Shown here one piece after another: positions 54,527 to 63,703 of a DNA stretch of 64,000 bases; positions within the stretch are counted from its first letter, which is position 1, and every line of letters begins with the position of its first letter. The position numbers and the translations under genes were made by a program. Under the pieces are notes generated by a model. It made no database searches. It had not been told where the DNA came from and saw only the letters and a list, made by a program, of their open reading frames with translations. Source of the stretch: Xenorhabdus sp014467285 (GTDB lineage Bacteria; Pseudomonadota; Gammaproteobacteria; Enterobacterales; Enterobacteriaceae). The stretch is from the NCBI RefSeq assembly GCF_014467285.1, contig NZ_NKHR01000020.1, positions 6,034 to 70,033 on the forward strand, in the 5' to 3' direction.

Positions 54527-55927
54527 ATGGTCAATTTAACCCGTGAAGCCAACCCATCAGAAGTTCCCAACAATTCGGTTCCCAACACGGCAGATAATGA
54601 ACTGCTCTATCGCCTTGAGGATAAGCCTCCTCTCCCGCATGCCTTATTTGCGGCATGCCAACATTTGCTGGCGATGTTTGTCGCGGTTATCACTCCAGCG
54701 ATATTGATTTGTCAGGCGCTTGGGCTTCCTGAGCAAGATACGCAGCGCATCATCAGTATGTCCCTGTTTGCCTCAGGTTTAGCATCACTTATTCAAATTC
54801 GCTCTTGGGGACCAATTGGTTCTGGTTTGCTTTCAATTCAGGGAACCAGTTTTAACTTTGTTGCCCCACTTATCATGGGTGGCATGGCGCTGAAAAACGG
54901 AGGTGCGGATGTACCAACGATGATGGCAACCCTGTTTGGTACATTGATGGTTGCTTCAATGACCGAAGTTCTGCTATCCCGTGTACTCCATCTGGCAAGA
55001 AGGATCATTACACCGCTGGTGTCCGGTATTGTGGTAATGATTATCGGTTTGTCTCTGATCCAAGTCGGGTTAACCTCGATTGGCGGCGGTTACTCTGCCA
55101 TTCAAAACGGCACATTTGGCGCTCCCGGGAATCTGCTGTTAGCAGGTATTGTCCTTGCCGTTATCGTACTGCTAAACCGCCAGAGTAACCCTTACCTACG
55201 CGTCGCGTCTTTGGTTATTGCCATGGCCATAGGCTATCTGGTGGCTTGGTACATGGATATGCTACCTTTTTCGAAATCAACGGAAGATACACCAATCGTG
55301 ACAGTCCCCACACCACTCTACTATGGCCTGTCTTTTGACTGGAATCTGCTGATCCCGCTTATTCTGATTTTTATGGTGACATCACTGGAAACCATTGGCG
55401 ATATCACGGCAACGTCGGACGTCTCAGAGCAACCAGTCAGAGGCCCGCTATACATGAAACGCATCAAGGGAGGCGTGTTGGCAAATGGCCTCAACTCAAT
55501 GGTTTCAGCGGTCTTCAACACGTTTCCAAATTCCTGCTTTGGTCAGAATAATGGCGTGATCCAACTTACTGGTGTTGCCAGCCGCTATGTCGGTTACATT
55601 ATTGCATCCATGTTGATTCTGTTGGGATTGTTCCCTGCGGTGGCAGGTTTTGTGCAACATATCCCCGAACCTGTCTTGGGAGGAGCGACGATTGTTATGT
55701 TTGGCACCATCGCCGCCTCTGGCGTCAGAATCGTTTCCCGTGAGCCACTGAATCGCCGTGCGATTATGATCATCGCATTGTCACTGGCTGTAGGTTTAGG
55801 CGTCTCTCAACAACCGTTGATTTTGCAGTTTGCCCCCGATTGGGTGAAAAACCTGCTCTCTTCGGGTATTGCGGCAGGTGGCCTGACCGCCATTTTGCTG
55901 AACCTGATTTTTCCTCAAGAAAAATAG
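54527..55927 (+). CDS. xanP: Xanthine permease XanP (NCS2 family)
   Basis: I choose ATG at 54527 (466 residues), which aligns with the E. coli start; a GTG at 54479 and ATG at 54494 lie upstream in frame. It is a proton-driven xanthine uptake protein of the nucleobase-ascorbate family with about 12-14 membrane helices. Family motifs are FQ-type GLLSIQGTSFNFVAPLIMGG, SLETIGDITATSDVSEQPV and NTFPNSCFGQNNGVIQLTGV. A PurR-like box upstream suggests purine control. Confidence 0.95.
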   Translation: MVNLTREANPSEVPNNSVPNTADNELLYRLEDKPPLPHALFAACQHLLAMFVAVITPAILICQALGLPEQDTQRIISMSLFASGLASLIQIRSWGPIGSGLLSIQGTSFNFVAPLIMGGMALKNGGADVPTMMATLFGTLMVASMTEVLLSRVLHLARRIITPLVSGIVVMIIGLSLIQVGLTSIGGGYSAIQNGTFGAPGNLLLAGIVLAVIVLLNRQSNPYLRVASLVIAMAIGYLVAWYMDMLPFSKSTEDTPIVTVPTPLYYGLSFDWNLLIPLILIFMVTSLETIGDITATSDVSEQPVRGPLYMKRIKGGVLANGLNSMVSAVFNTFPNSCFGQNNGVIQLTGVASRYVGYIIASMLILLGLFPAVAGFVQHIPEPVLGGATIVMFGTIAASGVRIVSREPLNRRAIMIIALSLAVGLGVSQQPLILQFAPDWVKNLLSSGIAAGGLTAILLNLIFPQEK

Positions 55928-55955
55928 CCGGTAAGTTTGGATGCTTGTTGTGTCC

Positions 55956-55983
55956 CTCCCGCTGTAATCGCGGGAGTTTTTTT
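55956..55983 (+). terminator. Rho-independent terminator of xanP
   Basis: CTCCCGC / GCGGGAG stem with a 7-base loop followed by seven T residues, 28 bases after the xanP stop. Confidence 0.95.
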
Positions 55984-56132
55984 GCATCCATTTTGCGTAG
56001 TTATTCGCAATATCTTTACTCACTAACCCAAAAGTACACCAATTCATATTTTTATCAGTGCCAGCTATTGAGTGCCTATCCATTTTGCGGCATAAAAGGA
56101 TTTCGATTAGGAGGCCATGCTGAGGTGCGTTC

Positions 56133-57938
56133 ATGAAGTGGTTAGGGAAATTTTTTGTCACACTTATATTGTTGCTGATTTTAGCAATGATAGTTATCTA
56201 TGTTGTTATTCAAACCCACTGGGGAGCTAAACAGTTAAGTCAGTGGCTCAGCAAGCAAGGACATTACCAAATCAACATTACGGGCATCAGCCATAGTTGG
56301 CGGCAACCTGCCACCCTGACATTAATCCATGCGGATATCAGTGATAAACAGAGTCCCTTTTCACTCAATGCCAAAACCATCAACCTTGATTTTAAGTGGC
56401 AGGATCTGCTGACATCCCAGAATCTTCATCGTCTGACACTGCAACAGGGAACCCTGATATTATTATCAGGAAGACCGTCAGCAAACCAATTTCCTCTTCC
56501 GTTACAAGCTGATATTTTGCAACTGAACCAGATGAATGTTCAGTTAAACAACCCGAATACTGGCATTCAAGGAAAAAATATTACTGGTGGCATTACGCCT
56601 TGGGTTCCTACTGTGGAAAACCCGTTTGGTAACGGGAAATATCAATTCAGCGCCTCTGAAATCCGTTTAAATGATATTCCGGTTGAAAATGTCATTGTGC
56701 AAGGCAGTTATCAGGATAAGATCCTGACTGTCGATGCGTTCGGCGCAACATTCCTACAGGGTGCTATTTCTGGTGACGGTCAGCGGTTGCCGGACGGCAG
56801 TTGGAAATTGAACAATATCCTAATCAGCGATATTCGCTGGCAATCGCCGATGGCACTGAGCACATTGAAGGAAAAAATCAGCTATCTTCCCGCTACTTAC
56901 ATTAAAGACCTCAATATCACCAATGCCAAGATGCAAGGCTCAAACTGGTCAGTCGATTATTTAGATGGCACCGTCAAAAATTTGGGGCTGGTTAATGGCA
57001 GTTGGGAGGCTGAAGATGGGTTGATTGATTTTAATGCGATGAATATGGCATTCAATAATGCACAGTTCAGCGACACGCTTGGGAAACTCCGTTTTTCTGA
57101 TGATATTTTTACCATTGCTCATCTGACAACCCATTATCAAAAGGGATTGTTTAATATCCAGTCTCAGTGGGATCGCAAAAACCGCCAACTGACTATCAAG
57201 AATAGCGCTGTAACCGGGTTACTTTATATCCTGCCAGAAGAATGGCTCAACAATTTCAGAAAAACCGCACCAGAATGGATTTCAGGACTGCAATTAAATG
57301 ACATTACCATCAATAATACTCTGCTGATTGATGCCAATCCCGGTTTTCCGTTCCAGTTAACCACTCTTTCAGGTCATATTGATACGATGGATATTCTGAA
57401 AAATGGCAACTGGGGATTGTGGAATGGTAAAGCCTATCTGCAAGCCACCGGAGGAACATTCAACAAAATTGAGATTGCGCGCCCTTATCTGCAACTGCAC
57501 GCTACAGATGGCAAGGTAACTATTGATAAATTAGATGCCTTCACAGGTGACGGGCTGCTAAAAATGACCGGAACCGTTGAACAACTCCCTTCCCAAATCC
57601 CTTTTAATCTCAATTTCACAGGAATGAATGCGGATTTGAATATCCTGCCACAATGGGGTTGGATACCGCTCAATATCCAAGGAGAAGGAAATTTCTCACT
57701 GGCAATTACTGGTAACCTCTCTGCTGATGATATTAAAGGAACAATCAATGGCACATTGAATGCCGAAAATAAATCATCAGACAAAGAGTCACAGTCTATT
57801 GAGCAAGGTTTGATTTCAACGAGTCGCTGTACCCCGACGACAGCACATTCTCCTGTAGAAAGCCCGGATGCGGGACACGCTACAGCAGATAATCACTCTG
57901 CAATCGAGAGCCAAAACTGCGAGAAAATCAAGCTGTAG
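56133..57938 (+). CDS. yicH: AsmA-family protein YicH
   Basis: A 601-residue AsmA-like protein anchored by one N-terminal helix (FFVTLILLLILAMIVIYVVI), with the remainder in the periplasm as a beta-rich lipid-transport-like groove (ITGISHSWRQPATLTLIHAD, LNLNDI-type repeats). It matches E. coli YicH up to about residue 550. The last 50 residues (from KSSDKESQ on) are a Ser/His/Glu-rich tail with no resemblance to YicH, so the 3' end seems to have drifted or been replaced. The gene ends 11 bases inside the convergent fabY gene. Function probably in envelope lipid homeostasis, by family. Confidence 0.88.
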   Translation: MKWLGKFFVTLILLLILAMIVIYVVIQTHWGAKQLSQWLSKQGHYQINITGISHSWRQPATLTLIHADISDKQSPFSLNAKTINLDFKWQDLLTSQNLHRLTLQQGTLILLSGRPSANQFPLPLQADILQLNQMNVQLNNPNTGIQGKNITGGITPWVPTVENPFGNGKYQFSASEIRLNDIPVENVIVQGSYQDKILTVDAFGATFLQGAISGDGQRLPDGSWKLNNILISDIRWQSPMALSTLKEKISYLPATYIKDLNITNAKMQGSNWSVDYLDGTVKNLGLVNGSWEAEDGLIDFNAMNMAFNNAQFSDTLGKLRFSDDIFTIAHLTTHYQKGLFNIQSQWDRKNRQLTIKNSAVTGLLYILPEEWLNNFRKTAPEWISGLQLNDITINNTLLIDANPGFPFQLTTLSGHIDTMDILKNGNWGLWNGKAYLQATGGTFNKIEIARPYLQLHATDGKVTIDKLDAFTGDGLLKMTGTVEQLPSQIPFNLNFTGMNADLNILPQWGWIPLNIQGEGNFSLAITGNLSADDIKGTINGTLNAENKSSDKESQSIEQGLISTSRCTPTTAHSPVESPDAGHATADNHSAIESQNCEKIKL

Positions 57939-58845
57939 CAAAACGTTCGGGTGGCATAACAATATAAGTGCCGGTGAATACGCTACCAACTCCGTGTTCA
58001 CCGCTAACCTGCACTTCCAGTGTTACACGTGCTTTATTGCCCCGGGCAAGGCGGGCCAGATCACCACTCATGTTATTAAAATCCGCACTTGCACTGGGGC
58101 GCCCGGTAATCGGCTGCCGGTAACGCATATTGGCATCCACTAAAATGATGTCTCCGCCCAGTTGGCGCTCCTGTAACAGCAACCAAATCAGCCCCCATGC
58201 CGTTAAAGTGGCCTGTGAAAACAAACTGCCGGCGAAAATAGTGTGGTGTGGGTTTTGGTTTCCGGCTTCAGGCATCGTTGTGATAAAACGCTGCCCTGTA
58301 TACTGAGTGATACGAAGCCCCATCTTTTCACTCAGGGGAATATGTTTATGCCATGCTTGTTGCAATTCGGCACACCAGTCAGGACGATGCAGAATATCAT
58401 CAAGGCTTACGATAGGTTTGATCATGAGAAAGTGGTTAATCGGTGACGCCTTGGCGCCATTGATCAGGCCACGGTTTTGAAAACCCAATTTATCGAAGAA
58501 ATCAACAGCATCTTCCCGTGCGCTACAAACGACCCGTTTCACCCCTTCCTGTCTGGCTACAGATTCCAAAGCCATCGCAATCAGTGTACCCAGCCCTTTC
58601 CGCTGAACATGGGGATGTACAGCCAGAAAACGGATAGCACCTTCATTATCCGCATTGATATATAAGCGCCCAACAGCAAGCGGACTACCATGTTCATCCA
58701 CCACCATTTGATGATGAGCCATAGAATCGTAACCATCTTTCTCTGAACCAATAGGCTGGTGAAGCGGCTTACGCAGCATCTCCCAGCGAAATTGGTAATA
58801 GGTTTCCAACTCTTGTTCTGTTTGAGGTACTCTCAGGTGGTACAT
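57928..58845 (-). CDS. fabY: Fused GNAT acetyltransferase / hotdog thioesterase-like protein FabY (YiiD)
   Basis: A 305-residue two-domain protein like E. coli YiiD. Residues about 1-150 are a GNAT domain with the CoA loop VHPHVQRKGLGTLIAMALES. Residues about 155-300 are the YiiD C-terminal hotdog domain (NPHHTIFAGSLFSQATLTAW, ILVDANMRYRQPITGRPSAS). The E. coli homologue has been tied to initiation of fatty acid synthesis through an ACP-linked substrate (from memory). AAGGGG precedes the start. It lies upstream of dtd in E. coli order reversed. Confidence 0.88.
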   Translation of the reverse strand: MYHLRVPQTEQELETYYQFRWEMLRKPLHQPIGSEKDGYDSMAHHQMVVDEHGSPLAVGRLYINADNEGAIRFLAVHPHVQRKGLGTLIAMALESVARQEGVKRVVCSAREDAVDFFDKLGFQNRGLINGAKASPINHFLMIKPIVSLDDILHRPDWCAELQQAWHKHIPLSEKMGLRITQYTGQRFITTMPEAGNQNPHHTIFAGSLFSQATLTAWGLIWLLLQERQLGGDIILVDANMRYRQPITGRPSASADFNNMSGDLARLARGNKARVTLEVQVSGEHGVGSVFTGTYIVMPPERFATA

Positions 58846-58971
58846 AGAAACAGCCCCTTCTCTTGTGTGTTGTCATGTATAATCAGGGAAACGTATGCAG
58901 CACACCGTGGGTTATTAGCGTAATTTATTGTATTGTCTTAAAAATCAATCCATTGAAATATTCCACCCACT

Positions 58972-59409
58972 TCACACTTGCAGCCAGAAAGTTACCGGCC
59001 CGTCATTTGTCAAACTGACTTTCATGTCTGCGGCAAATTTCCCCATTTCTGTTTTTACACCAGTTACACGGCACTGTTCAACAAAATAGCGATAAAGTTC
59101 ATCCGCTTTTTTAGGTTCAGCGCCACCAGAAAAGCTTGGCCTTAAGCCTTTCTGGGTATCCGCAGCCAATGTAAATTGGGACACAACCAGCAAACTGCCT
59201 TGAGCTTGTTGAACATTCAGATTCATTTTTCCCTGCTCATCACTGAATACCCGATATCCCATTATTTTTTCGCATAATCGCCGGGCTTTTTGCGGGTTAT
59301 CGTCTTTTTCAACACCCAATAACACCAGTAATCCCTGTCCAATTTCCCCAATAGTTTCACCTTCAACAACAACCTTTGCCTGTGTTACACGCTGAATGAG
59401 TCCGATCAT
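58972..59409 (-). CDS. dtd: D-aminoacyl-tRNA deacylase
   Basis: A 145-residue Dtd, which hydrolyses D-amino acids (and Gly mischarged on tRNA-Ala) from tRNA. The two active-site motifs SQFTLAADTQKG and NDGPVTFWLQV (at the C-terminus) are intact. The start follows a hairpin at 59426-59445. In E. coli rbn lies between yihX and dtd; here the two genes are 75 bases apart. Confidence 0.97.
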   Translation of the reverse strand: MIGLIQRVTQAKVVVEGETIGEIGQGLLVLLGVEKDDNPQKARRLCEKIMGYRVFSDEQGKMNLNVQQAQGSLLVVSQFTLAADTQKGLRPSFSGGAEPKKADELYRYFVEQCRVTGVKTEMGKFAADMKVSLTNDGPVTFWLQV

Positions 59410-59425
59410 TTTTCTTGCCTGTTAT

Positions 59426-59445
59426 CCTTGCCCTATTGGGCAAGG
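59426..59445 (-). other. Hairpin between yihX and dtd
   Basis: CCTTGCCC and GGGCAAGG form a perfect 8-bp stem with a 4-base loop, 16 bases before the dtd start and 40 bases after yihX. There is no T tract, so it may be a processing site or translational control element in a yihX-dtd transcript. Confidence 0.45.
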
Positions 59446-59484
59446 AGGGTGGAGGAAAATATCTCCCGCAATAAGCGAAAGATA

Positions 59485-60102
59485 TTAAGTGTCTGTGGGA
59501 AGTGAAAAATCATGCCTTTTAAAATACTCAGGAACGACGCTCCTGTCAGTCACATGGATTGCATTGATTCCTGATTTTCTCGCAGCTTCAACGTTTCCAA
59601 AAACATCATCAAAGAATACCGCTTGCTCTGCCGTCACATCCTCAGTTTCCAGCACATATTTAAAAACGTCAGGATCCGGTTTACGCATACCTAGATCTTG
59701 AGATAAATAAAGGAAATCCGTTGATGCTGCAATCTCTGGGTAACGCACAGGCCAGTAATTAAAATGCAGACGATTTGTATTTGACAGTACAACCACACGA
59801 TGCGTTTGAGCACGCAATTTATTCATTAATTCAATGACTTCTTGCCTGATACCAATAAAAACCGCATTCCAGCCTTCTTCAAACTGTTCAAAACTGAGCG
59901 AAACTTCCATTTCATCGCACATCATTTCTGCAAATTGCCTGTCACTGATTTGCCCACACTCGTGTTTTTCAAAGAGTTCACCCAATGAAAATTTCGGTGT
60001 CAGTGTTGCCAGTGGCGTTCCACTCAAATTACTCCAGACAGCCAGTACCCTTTTAAAATCAATATCAATAATCACATTACCCATATCGAAAATATACAGC
60101 AT
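59485..60102 (-). CDS. yihX: HAD-family phosphatase YihX
   Basis: The ATG at 60102, with AGGAGGG just upstream, gives 205 residues like E. coli YihX (MLYIFDMGNVIIDIDFKRVL). HAD motifs are the nucleophile Asp in FDMGNV, VVLSNTNR (motif II) and DLGMRKPD (motif III) with AVFFDDVFGNVEAA (motif IV). E. coli YihX acts on alpha-glucose-1-phosphate. An in-frame start at 60144 is less likely. Confidence 0.94.
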   Translation of the reverse strand: MLYIFDMGNVIIDIDFKRVLAVWSNLSGTPLATLTPKFSLGELFEKHECGQISDRQFAEMMCDEMEVSLSFEQFEEGWNAVFIGIRQEVIELMNKLRAQTHRVVVLSNTNRLHFNYWPVRYPEIAASTDFLYLSQDLGMRKPDPDVFKYVLETEDVTAEQAVFFDDVFGNVEAARKSGINAIHVTDRSVVPEYFKRHDFSLPTDT

Positions 60103-60302
60103 AATCCCTCCTGACTGATGCTTATTGTTTGGTACTTTTATCATAATCTTGTTAAGAAAAAAGGATGAGTAGACAAAAAAATAAGCAAATTATTTTTTGC
60201 CGGAGGGTTGTTGAATTTCATGAGTCGCAACTGAAGCCCTGACTCGTTGTACAGGCAGATTTACCAGGAATAGATGGCAGAGAAGATGCTGTGGGATATT
60301 AT

Positions 60303-60332
60303 AAAAAACTCAGGGTGCCGAAACACCCTAAG
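60303..60332 (-). terminator. Rho-independent terminator of typA
   Basis: On the minus strand CTTAGGGTG pairs with CACCCTGAG (one G-T pair) around a 6-base loop and runs into six T residues. It lies 44 bases after the typA stop. Confidence 0.9.
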
Positions 60333-60375
60333 CTATTTGCATTCAATCGGTCACACGTAATGTGTCGCCAAGAAA

Positions 60376-62199
60376 TTAAACTTCTTTGCTACGACTTGCG
60401 CGACGACGATCGTTTTCAGTCAAATGACGCTTACGCAGACGAATTGACTGCGGAGTAACTTCAACCAGTTCGTCGTCATCAATAAACTCTAACGCCTGTT
60501 CCAACGTTTTCTTGATATGCGGAGACAGTGTTGTCGCTTCATCGGTTCCTGACGCACGCACGTTAGTCAGTTTCTTACCAGTCAGACAGTTAACAGTCAG
60601 GTCATTAGAACGTGAGTGAATACCGATGATTTGGCCTTCATACACTTCAGTACCGTGGCCGAGGAACAACTTACCACGCTCCTGCAAACCATACAGAGCG
60701 TAAGCAACGGCTTTACCCTGTCCGTTGGAAATCAGTACACCATTCTGACGGCGGCCAATCTCACCCGGGCGGATATCGTCGTAGTGGCTGAATGTTGCGT
60801 ACAGCAGACCTGTACCGGAAGTCATGGTCATGAATTCAGTACGGAAGCCAATCAGACCACGGCTTGGGATCACGTAATCCAGACGAACACGGCCTTTGCC
60901 ATCTGGCAACATGTCACGCATTTCGCCTTTACGCTCACCCAGTGCCTGCATCACGTCACCCTGATGCTGCTCTTCGATATCCAGAGTTACCTGCTCAAAA
61001 GGTTCCTGCTTACGGCCATCAATTTCACGGAAAATAACTTTCGGACGAGAAACTCCCAGTTCAAAACCTTCACGACGCATATTCTCGATCAGAACAGACA
61101 GGTGCAATTCACCACGGCCTGATACACGGAAAGCATCCGGATCTTCGGTTTCTTCAACACGCAGTGCAACGTTGTGAACCAGCTCTTTTCTCAGACGATC
61201 AAGGATCTGGCGTGAAGTCACGTACTTACCTTCACGACCACAGAATGGTGAAGTGTTTACGCAGAAATACATGCTTACGGTAGGCTCATCAACCGCCAGT
61301 GCTGGTAATGCTTCAACCGCATTGACTTCACACAGGGTATCGGAGATGTTCAGGTCACCCAGACCAGTAATCGCGATGATATCACCTGCTTCCGCTTTAT
61401 CAGACTCAATGCGGTCCAGTCCCAGGTGGCTGAAAACTTTACCGACTTTACCGTTACGAGTTTTACCTTCGCTGTCGATGAGGGTGATGTTTTGGTTTGG
61501 TTTTACCGTACCGCGTTTGATACGACCAATACCGATAACCCCGACATAGTTGTTGTAATCCAGCTGAGAAATTTGCATCTGGAATGGGCCATCAAGATCA
61601 ACCTTAGGTGGTTCTACGTGCTCAACGATTGCTTGATACAGCGGAGTCATATCTTCAGCCATATCAGTATGATCGTTACCCGCAACCCCCATCAACGCAG
61701 AAGCATAAATGATTGGGAAATCCAGTTGCTCATCTGTTGCACCGAGGTTCACGAACAGGTCGAATACCTGATCCACAACCCAATCAGGACGTGCGCCAGG
61801 ACGGTCAACTTTATTGATAACCACGATAGGCTTCAAACCATGAGCAAAAGCTTTTTGGGTTACAAAGCGAGTCTGTGGCATTGGGCCATCCATCGCATCA
61901 ACCAGCAGCAGAACACTGTCTACCATTGACATTACACGCTCAACCTCACCACCAAAGTCGGCGTGGCCTGGGGTATCTACGATATTGATGCGGTAATCAT
62001 TCCATTTGATAGCAGTGTTTTTTGCAAGGATAGTGATACCACGTTCTTTTTCCAGATCATTGGAATCCATCACGCGCTCAGTAGTTGCAGCACGCTCACC
62101 GAAAGTACCGGACTGTTGCAGAAGTTTATCAACCAGCGTGGTTTTGCCATGGTCGACGTGAGCGATGATGGCGATATTTCTTAAGTTATTAATTGACAA
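60376..62199 (-). CDS. typA: Ribosome-associated GTPase TypA (BipA)
   Basis: A 607-residue translational GTPase that assists 50S assembly, especially at low temperature. G1 is AHVDHGKTTL, G3 DTPGHADFGGE, G4 NKVD; domain II (MQISQLDYNNYVGVIGIGRI), EF-G-like domains III and V (GRGELHLSVLIENMRREGFE, PDGKGRVRLDYVIPSRGLIG) and the BipA-specific C-terminal domain (GTDEATTLSPHIKKTLEQAL) are complete. In many enterobacteria glnA lies divergently next to typA; here the neighbour is accessory DNA. Confidence 0.98.
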   Translation of the reverse strand: MSINNLRNIAIIAHVDHGKTTLVDKLLQQSGTFGERAATTERVMDSNDLEKERGITILAKNTAIKWNDYRINIVDTPGHADFGGEVERVMSMVDSVLLLVDAMDGPMPQTRFVTQKAFAHGLKPIVVINKVDRPGARPDWVVDQVFDLFVNLGATDEQLDFPIIYASALMGVAGNDHTDMAEDMTPLYQAIVEHVEPPKVDLDGPFQMQISQLDYNNYVGVIGIGRIKRGTVKPNQNITLIDSEGKTRNGKVGKVFSHLGLDRIESDKAEAGDIIAITGLGDLNISDTLCEVNAVEALPALAVDEPTVSMYFCVNTSPFCGREGKYVTSRQILDRLRKELVHNVALRVEETEDPDAFRVSGRGELHLSVLIENMRREGFELGVSRPKVIFREIDGRKQEPFEQVTLDIEEQHQGDVMQALGERKGEMRDMLPDGKGRVRLDYVIPSRGLIGFRTEFMTMTSGTGLLYATFSHYDDIRPGEIGRRQNGVLISNGQGKAVAYALYGLQERGKLFLGHGTEVYEGQIIGIHSRSNDLTVNCLTGKKLTNVRASGTDEATTLSPHIKKTLEQALEFIDDDELVEVTPQSIRLRKRHLTENDRRRASRSKEV

Positions 62200-62820
62200 G
62201 TATTTTTACCGTTTTTACTATTTGAAGGAATATTACATGGATGCAGCGTGGCAGTACGCCGCTGTATTCATCTAACACAAATATGCTGCTATTTTACACG
62301 TTATAGCTACAGAGTGAAATAAATGTGAGATACATCACTTTGGGGATAGCTCTGTAAGGGCTGTAAATCTGATGGATAAACCGATTTGAAGGTTCGGTTA
62401 ACACGCCTGTTCCCATTAGATGCTTATGATATTTATACTGTTTTACCTTCATACTATTTAATCTTTACTTATCGAGATTGAAAACTCATGGAATGATTAT
62501 TATTTCAAGTTATCACATCAATCATAAATAAAGGCCATTTTAAAAATAAACAGCCATAATTTTCACCTTAATTTCATGCTAATAAAACAACTTCACTCGA
62601 AGTATATAGTAAAAAAATGAAAATAACCATTCATCTGCTATTAATCAGAGTTTGAATTCATATAAATTAAAACTAGCCGCAGTGATAGATTATTTTCATT
62701 GGAAGTCACTCAATATATTACCTATTCTGAATAACGACAACCTCATAATGAATACGAAAAATCATTCATACTACTACTTATTATGAAGATAATTACATAT
62801 TAATATCAAAAGGAAATTCC
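62200..62820. other. AT-rich region upstream of typA and of the Ig-like gene
   Basis: About 620 bases between divergent genes with no credible coding sequence. It should hold the typA promoter (near 62200-62350) and the promoter of the gene at 62821. A CRP-like site lies at 62324-62339 (listed separately). Confidence 0.55.
62324..62339. promoter_or_regulatory. CRP-like binding site upstream of typA
   Basis: TGTGAGATACATCACT fits the TGTGA-N6-TCACA consensus with a single mismatch. It lies 125 bases upstream of the typA start and could serve typA or a more distant promoter to the right. Computational scoring was not possible. Confidence 0.5.
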
Positions 62821-63450
62821 ATGTCTACTGAAAAATATTTATTAGATGCGCCTGTTTTACCTCAATCCCAAAATGGTATTTTAGATAAGTCCAAAATATC
62901 AGGGGAAATTAAGGTTAACGTTCCTAAATACTTAGGATACTCAAAATATGATAAAATCCATCTTTGGTTTGGTTCTGAACAAATAAGTAAAACACATATT
63001 TTAAATAATCCAGAGAATCCAGAAGATCTTGAGAGTTTTCTTTCGTTCTATTTCAACATAGATGAGATCCCAGAAGGAAATTATGCTGTCACTTATTCAA
63101 TCATAAATGTATTCAACGAAGGCCGTAAGTCAAATTCAACAAACGTACAGGTTGTTGATAGTATCAGTTCAGTTTCTTTTTCTGCACCAACAATTAAAGG
63201 ACTTGATGATGAAAAAACTTTAGATTTGTCAAAAATCGTGATGAGAATTCCAGCATACCCAGATATAAAAATTGGGGATCGTATAACAGGCTATATTGAT
63301 AATTCCGTAAGTATTTTAACCATAGATAAAATAAGTGATTACTACGATTTGAGTTTTTCCATAAATAACCTCCAAGATGGATATAAGACGGCAAAATATG
63401 ACGTGAATGGTCTACTATCACAGAGCATGTCCTTTAAATTTATTAAATGA
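62821..63450 (+). CDS. Small protein of two tandem Ig-like repeats
   Basis: A 209-residue protein with AGGAA 5 bases before the start. Two repeats of about 100 residues (about 8-110 and 111-209) each begin with an APxxxG/PVLPQ-type strand, then a V/IxIPxYxxIxxGD motif (KVNVPKYLGYSKYDKIHLWF in repeat 1, IVMRIPAYPDIKIGDRITGY in repeat 2), and end with a Y-rich strand before the next repeat. This pattern is like the Ig-like repeats found in large adhesins of Xenorhabdus, Photorhabdus and Pseudomonas. There is no signal peptide and no membrane segment. It may be a free-standing repeat unit, or a relic of a larger surface protein. Strongly AT-rich. Confidence 0.6.
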   Translation: MSTEKYLLDAPVLPQSQNGILDKSKISGEIKVNVPKYLGYSKYDKIHLWFGSEQISKTHILNNPENPEDLESFLSFYFNIDEIPEGNYAVTYSIINVFNEGRKSNSTNVQVVDSISSVSFSAPTIKGLDDEKTLDLSKIVMRIPAYPDIKIGDRITGYIDNSVSILTIDKISDYYDLSFSINNLQDGYKTAKYDVNGLLSQSMSFKFIK

Positions 63451-63703
63451 TTTACTTCATCAATTATTAACTATATTCAAAATTATAACATCCTATATAA
63501 GTGTCATTTATTTTTTGAATGATACTTTATAAAGCTAAGGTTTGTAAATTAAAATATTAGGACTCCTATAAGCCACTATTGTACCCATTAAAAAATTGAC
63601 CTTTTGTAAGTCAATGCAAAAGGTCAATAAAAAACTCAACGAAAAAAAATTAATATTAAAAATGTTATTATTATAATAACTGTGATTTAATCATCAACCA
63701 TCA

